DNA of 5,065 nt from Nitrososphaerota archaeon (GTDB taxonomy: Archaea; Thermoproteota; Nitrososphaeria; Nitrososphaerales; Nitrosopumilaceae), in assembly GCA_030611185.1 (NCBI GenBank), contig JAUWQG010000075.1, positions 1 through 5,065 on the forward strand, read 5' to 3'. The translations under genes were made by a program, and so were the position numbers. The notes under the pieces are model-generated. The model ran no database searches. It was given only the letters and a program-made list of their open reading frames with translations, and had not been told where the DNA came from. Of this stretch, positions 3,786 to 5,065 are shown one piece after another. The stretch's first letter is position 1, and each line of letters opens with the position of its first letter.

Positions 3786-5065
3786 TTAGGAAGTTATTTT
3801 CATGATTCCTTCTTTGATTAAAAATTGAATTCCTTGAACAAATGAGTTATCATCAATGTCACCATTTGCCCACCATCCCGCGTTATTTTTAATCCATTCC
3901 GGAATTTCAGAAGATGAGACAACATTGTCATCTATTTTTTCAAGGAGGGGATTTTCTGCAATTTTAATTTCAACTATAGCATATCCTGCCACTGTTGGAT
4001 CTGGTATTGCATATTCCGCTCCTTTTCCATGGACAAAAATGGCATAACGAACAATTCCTGCTTTTTCCTCTACTGGAAGAAGAAGATGAACCTGGCCAAA
4101 TCCATTAAACAAGTCATTTCGTCCTATATCTTGTGCATATGAGCGAAGTCTGTTGTTATCCTCATCTACAACCCAAATATCATAATGAACTTGATCTACA
4201 AATTCAACGTCATTGTATTTGTTCATGAAGTTTATTTTCCAGTCAATATTACACCCCTCAAGAGGAATTTCTGGAGAATAATTGTACTGAATCCCCATGG
4301 AGAATGTGTTTGTAGATACTCTTTTACTGACATAATCATGAAATACTGTAGGACATCCCAACAATTCTTCTCTTTGAATTGTTTCTACAACATCTATGAA
4401 AGGATCATCTATTACGTTTTCTTTAAAATCTAACAAATCAAATTTCATTTCAATTGGAGCTACACCTGTTGTAACCCATGCATAAGTTAATGCTTTAACA
4501 GGAAAAGGAAAATCATCCACTACCCATATTTCATTATTGTTACCGCTATACCAACCAACAACAACTGTATCAGTAATTCCCGCAGCAGTGCTTATTTTTT
4601 CGGCTCTTAATGGAATTAATTGTGCACCACCAATGGCCCCTATTTTTCCCCATGCAGCAGCTTTGAATTCTTTTGGTCCATGAATAAGATCATTTTCATT
4701 TCCAGTAGCAAAAGCAGAAAGCCAAGCCAAGGAGGATTTGAATGCGATAGCATAATCAAAAATATCATCATCAAAGGTTATAGGTTCGGGTGCTTTTTTG
4801 CCAAGTCCCATTGAACCTTTTATTATTTTATTGCCATCAATTACTACAACTCTTGTATCCCACAATGTTTCGCTTTCAAGTGGTATTTCGCCTTTAATCC
4901 ACATTTTCAGTGTAATGGGTGCGCAATCATTAAGATCTAGTTGACACAAAGAATATTCAAAATAGTCACCTGTTTTAAGAGTCTCACCTAGATACCACGT
5001 ACCATCAACATTAACGCCCCCTGATGTTTGAACTCCCTGACCAAAAGAAAGATTTGAAAATCCAA
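3786..5065 (-). CDS. Large secreted/cell-surface-type protein with C-terminal GWW module (N-terminus outside window)
   Basis: The minus-strand frame is open from the window edge (5065) to the TAA at 3786-3788 and encodes 425 visible residues. The TTG at 4947-4949 is an internal Leu codon: the 38 residues before it read like the same protein (GVQTSGGVNVDGTWYLGE and TGDYFEYSLCQLDLNDCAP). The body is beta-rich and acidic with many aromatics and four cysteines (about 40, 47, 237, 271) that could form disulfides. Residues about 387-423 are the module IPEWIKNNAGWWANGDIDDN...GIQFLIKEGIMKI, which I know from many secreted or surface proteins of ammonia-oxidising archaea, often at C-termini and often repeated. 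Here there is one copy, ending the protein. A signal peptide is expected upstream but cannot be seen. The role is unknown; surface binding or envelope structure is an inference. No catalytic motif is apparent. Confidence 0.8.
   Translation of the reverse strand, partial: GFSNLSFGQGVQTSGGVNVDGTWYLGETLKTGDYFEYSLCQLDLNDCAPITLKMWIKGEIPLESETLWDTRVVVIDGNKIIKGSMGLGKKAPEPITFDDDIFDYAIAFKSSLAWLSAFATGNENDLIHGPKEFKAAAWGKIGAIGGAQLIPLRAEKISTAAGITDTVVVGWYSGNNNEIWVVDDFPFPVKALTYAWVTTGVAPIEMKFDLLDFKENVIDDPFIDVVETIQREELLGCPTVFHDYVSKRVSTNTFSMGIQYNYSPEIPLEGCNIDWKINFMNKYNDVEFVDQVHYDIWVVDEDNNRLRSYAQDIGRNDLFNGFGQVHLLLPVEEKAGIVRYAIFVHGKGAEYAIPDPTVAGYAIVEIKIAENPLLEKIDDNVVSSSEIPEWIKNNAGWWANGDIDDNSFVQGIQFLIKEGIMKITS

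Noticed and set aside
3856..4814. Three plus-strand ORFs (3856-4047, 4185-4433, 4620-4814) within the large minus-strand gene
   Set aside because: All are antisense to a long continuous protein with a recognisable C-terminal module, and none has a domain.
1..5065. CRISPR array, insertion sequence, defence or toxin-antitoxin cassette
   Set aside because: No regularly spaced repeats, transposase, terminal repeats with target duplications, or nuclease/toxin pair could be found; the TPR and PRC proteins are not next to typical partner genes.

Overview
The window looks like chromosomal DNA from an ammonia-oxidising archaeon of the Nitrososphaerota (Thaumarchaeota), most likely a Nitrosopumilus-type marine or low-GC lineage. 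The sequence is strongly AT-rich and the genes are short and tightly packed. Several starts have a TATA-like element about 25-31 bases upstream and no Shine-Dalgarno sequence, which suggests leaderless or near-leaderless mRNAs. The protein at the right edge carries the C-terminal 'IPEWIKNNAGWW' module that I associate with secreted proteins of this phylum. A tandem PRC-barrel protein and a small deazaflavin-reductase-like protein fit the same source. The assignment rests on recall of these families, not on a search.

Layout. Bases 1-48 may be the tail of a plus-strand gene. Bases 109-822 (+) encode a DEDD-type 3'-5' exonuclease-like protein. Bases 823-1204 are a gene-poor stretch with three clear hairpins/dyads and two weak small ORFs that could be gene relics. 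A 27-residue ORF (1205-1288, +) then converges on a double PRC-barrel gene (1294-1746, -). Next come a small flavin/F420-type split-barrel protein (1834-2157, +), an unrecognised 221-residue protein (2138-2803, -), an unrecognised 163-residue protein with a GTG start (2864-3355, +), a three-TPR protein (3352-3711, -), and a large secreted-type protein (3786-5065, -) whose N-terminus lies beyond the window.

The strands alternate, giving three convergent pairs (5-base gap, 20-base overlap, 4-base overlap) and two short divergent promoter regions (87 and 60 bases). This leaves little room for operons, so the genes probably act independently. I see no shared pathway and no defence, CRISPR or mobile-element cassette.

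The most interesting parts are the structured 823-1290 region, above all a 40-base hairpin with about 16 base pairs including G.U pairs, and the exonuclease's Asp-to-Glu change at the expected fourth catalytic acidic position.
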